From: Prevotella sp. UBA4268
Lineage (GTDB): Bacteria > Bacteroidota > Bacteroidia > Bacteroidales > Bacteroidaceae
Direction of reading: 5' to 3'
Assembly: GCA_002395135.1 (NCBI GenBank)
Contig: DGWC01000037.1
Location: 1 to 14,040, forward strand
Length of the DNA: 14,040 nt
The translations under genes and the position numbers were made by a program. Positions 12,336-14,040 of the stretch are shown here, piece by piece. The notes below the pieces were generated by a model. That model searched no databases. It saw only the letters and a program-made list of their open reading frames with translations, and had not been told where the DNA came from. Position 1 is the stretch's first letter. Each line of letters begins with the position of its first letter.

Positions 12336-14040
12336 ATGGTAGAAAGATTTTTGAAACAGACGCATTTCGACTCTGTTGAGGATTACAATAAGAATCTGGA
12401 ATTCATCATCCCCGAGGGATTCAACTTCGCCTACGACGTAATGGATGCCTGGGCAGAAGAAGCCCCCGAGAAACTGGCCATCCTGTGGACCAACGACCAG
12501 GGTGACGAGATACGCACCACCTTCGGCGAACTGAAGGAGCAGACCGATCAGGCCGCCTCGTACCTGATGAGTCTGGGCATCGGCAAGAACGACCCCGTGA
12601 TGCTGATTCTGAAACGCCGCTATGAGTGGTGGGTGATCATGCTGGCGCTGTGCAAGATCGGGGCCATCGTGATTCCGGCCACGCACATGCTGACCAAGCA
12701 CGACATCGTATACCGCAACACGCGGGCCAGCATCAAGGCCATTATCTGCGTGGACGATGCCTACGTGACGGAGCAGATCAGACTGGCCATGCCCGAGAGT
12801 CCCACGGTGGATACGCTGATCAAGGTGGGCGATAGCGGAGATGGTCAAGAGGGCACAGAGGCTACCGGCTGGCACCTCTGGCAGAACGAATGGCGGCAGG
12901 CACCCAAGTTTGTGAGACCCAAACATGTGAACGACAACGAAGACACCATGCTGATGTATTTCACCAGCGGCACCAGCGGCGAGCCGAAGATGGTGGCACA
13001 CGACTATCTCTATGCCATGGGACATTTGACAACGGGCGTATTCTGGCACAATCTGGCAGAAGACTCACTCCATCTGACCGTGGCCGACACGGGATGGGGA
13101 AAGGCCGTATGGGGGAAATTCTACGGACAATGGTTTGCCGGTGCCACCGTGTTCGTGTTCGACCACGAGAAATTCAATGCCGACACCATGCTGCGCCAGA
13201 TGGAGAAATACCACGTGACATCATTCTGCGCTCCGCCAACCGTATACCGTTTCATGATTCGTGAAGACCTGAAAAAATACGACCTCTCGTCGCTGCGCTA
13301 CTGCTGCACGGCCGGCGAGGCGCTCAATCCTGCCGTCTATGACAAGTTCTACGAGCAGACGGGTATCAAACTCATGGAGGGGTTCGGACAGACAGAAACC
13401 ACCATGACACTGGGCACCATGCCCTGGATGGAGCCAAAGCCTGGGTCGATGGGGATGCCCAACGCACAGTATGACATCGACCTGCTGCGCCCCGACGGCA
13501 CCAGTTGCGAGGATGGAGAGAAGGGCGAAATCGTCATAAGAGTTCATAGTTCAAAGTTCACAGTTCATAGTGATGAGCAGCCTAACTCTGAACTAAGCAC
13601 TAAGAACTCTGAACTGAACAAGCCTATCGGGCTCTTCAAGGAGTATTATCGCGACGAGGAACTGACGCGCAAGGTGTGGCACGACGGTGTTTATCACACC
13701 GGCGATGTGGCATGGCGTGACGAGGACGGCTACTATTGGTTTGAAGGCCGCATTGATGATGTAATCAAGTCGTCGGGCTATCGCATTGGCCCGTTTGAGG
13801 TGGAGAGTGCGCTGATGACCCATCCGGCCGTGGTGGAATGTGCCATCACGGGCGTTCCTGATGAGATTCGCGGCATGGTGGTCAAAGCCACCGTGGTGTT
13901 GGGCAAGGAATGGAAAGAGAAGGCCGGAGAGGATCTCATCAAGGAACTGCAGAACCACGTGAAGCGCGAAACGGCTCCATATAAATACCCTCGCATCATA
14001 GAATTCGTAGACGAACTGCCCAAGACCATCAGCGGCAAGA
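12336..14040 (+). CDS. AMP-binding acyl-CoA synthetase with in-frame repeat insertion (3' cut by window)
   Basis: An adenylate-forming enzyme of the acetyl/medium-chain acyl-CoA synthetase type: a carboxylic acid plus ATP and CoA gives acyl-CoA. Translation from ATG 12336 is open for 568 codons to the window end. Visible motifs are the ATP loop MYFTSGTSGEPKM (207-219), the aromatic-acid motif GFGQTE (349-354), the adenosine-ribose Asp in YHTGDVAW (Asp457), the hinge region GRIDDVIKSSGYRIGPFEVESAL with Arg472, and the catalytic lysine of LPKTISGK as the last full codon (Lys568). Between GEIVIR and KPIGLFKEYYR lies an extra stretch of about 26 residues (403-428) encoded by a GTTCA-type repeat; it keeps the frame. 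The XRE/cupin gene is 10 bases upstream. Chain-length preference cannot be told. The final few residues lie beyond the window. Confidence 0.88.
   Translation, partial: MVERFLKQTHFDSVEDYNKNLEFIIPEGFNFAYDVMDAWAEEAPEKLAILWTNDQGDEIRTTFGELKEQTDQAASYLMSLGIGKNDPVMLILKRRYEWWVIMLALCKIGAIVIPATHMLTKHDIVYRNTRASIKAIICVDDAYVTEQIRLAMPESPTVDTLIKVGDSGDGQEGTEATGWHLWQNEWRQAPKFVRPKHVNDNEDTMLMYFTSGTSGEPKMVAHDYLYAMGHLTTGVFWHNLAEDSLHLTVADTGWGKAVWGKFYGQWFAGATVFVFDHEKFNADTMLRQMEKYHVTSFCAPPTVYRFMIREDLKKYDLSSLRYCCTAGEALNPAVYDKFYEQTGIKLMEGFGQTETTMTLGTMPWMEPKPGSMGMPNAQYDIDLLRPDGTSCEDGEKGEIVIRVHSSKFTVHSDEQPNSELSTKNSELNKPIGLFKEYYRDEELTRKVWHDGVYHTGDVAWRDEDGYYWFEGRIDDVIKSSGYRIGPFEVESALMTHPAVVECAITGVPDEIRGMVVKATVVLGKEWKEKAGEDLIKELQNHVKRETAPYKYPRIIEFVDELPKTISGK
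13542..13619. repeat. GTTCA-type hairpin repeat inside a coding sequence
   Basis: The left half is built from GTTCATA, GTTCAAA, GTTCACA and GTTCATA units; the right half carries the inverted TGAACTAAG, GAACTCTGAAC and TGAAC units. An imperfect long hairpin with a central loop near 13571-13583 can form. The 78 bases equal 26 codons without a stop and read VHSSKFTVHSDEQ then NSELSTKNSELN. They relate to the intergenic repeat at 1793-1843. Confidence 0.75.

Overview
The window looks like a chromosomal segment from a Bacteroidales bacterium, most likely a Prevotella-type genome. Three things point there. The gene order argG-argC-argD-...-proC-XRE/cupin-AMP-ligase and the encoded proteins match what I know from that group. 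Three promoters fit the Bacteroidetes consensus exactly (TTTG, 19 bases, TAnnTTTG). The short GTTCA-rich interspersed repeats are of a kind I remember as common in Prevotella. Genes are mostly GC-rich (about 58% in a sampled argC line); one small inserted gene is clearly AT-rich (about 35% in a sampled line). The species cannot be named from this sequence alone.

Layout. 1-276 is the 3' end of argG. 288-797 is an inserted cassette: a small DUF559 (Vsr-like) nuclease gene between two inverted copies of a G/C-run hairpin repeat. The right-hand copy lies inside the start of argC (738-1790), so the first ~20 residues of ArgC are cassette-derived. 1791-2114 is intergenic, with a GTTCA repeat, a possible terminator and a good promoter for argD (2115-3254). 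3331-4491 and 4511-5269 are a PCMD-type surface lipoprotein and an outer-membrane beta-barrel protein. A hairpin at 5312-5353 separates them from four genes on the minus strand, transcribed from right to left: rocD, ctlX, pruA and an arginine deiminase gene. A 345-base divergent region with two promoters separates rocD from proC (10890-11678). After proC come an XRE/cupin regulator (11768-12325) and an AMP-binding acyl-CoA synthetase (12336 to the window end), whose coding sequence carries an in-frame GTTCA-repeat insertion.

How the genes work together. The plus-strand arg genes make arginine. The minus-strand operon encodes a complete inferred route back: arginine to citrulline (deiminase), citrulline to ornithine (CtlX), ornithine to glutamate semialdehyde/P5C (RocD) and P5C to glutamate (PruA). 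No carbamoyl-phosphate or ATP-forming step is encoded here. ProC, transcribed divergently from RocD, takes the same P5C to proline. The window is therefore an arginine-ornithine-glutamate-proline hub. The least explained parts are the nuclease/repeat cassette and the repeats that have entered argC and the acyl-CoA synthetase without breaking the reading frame.
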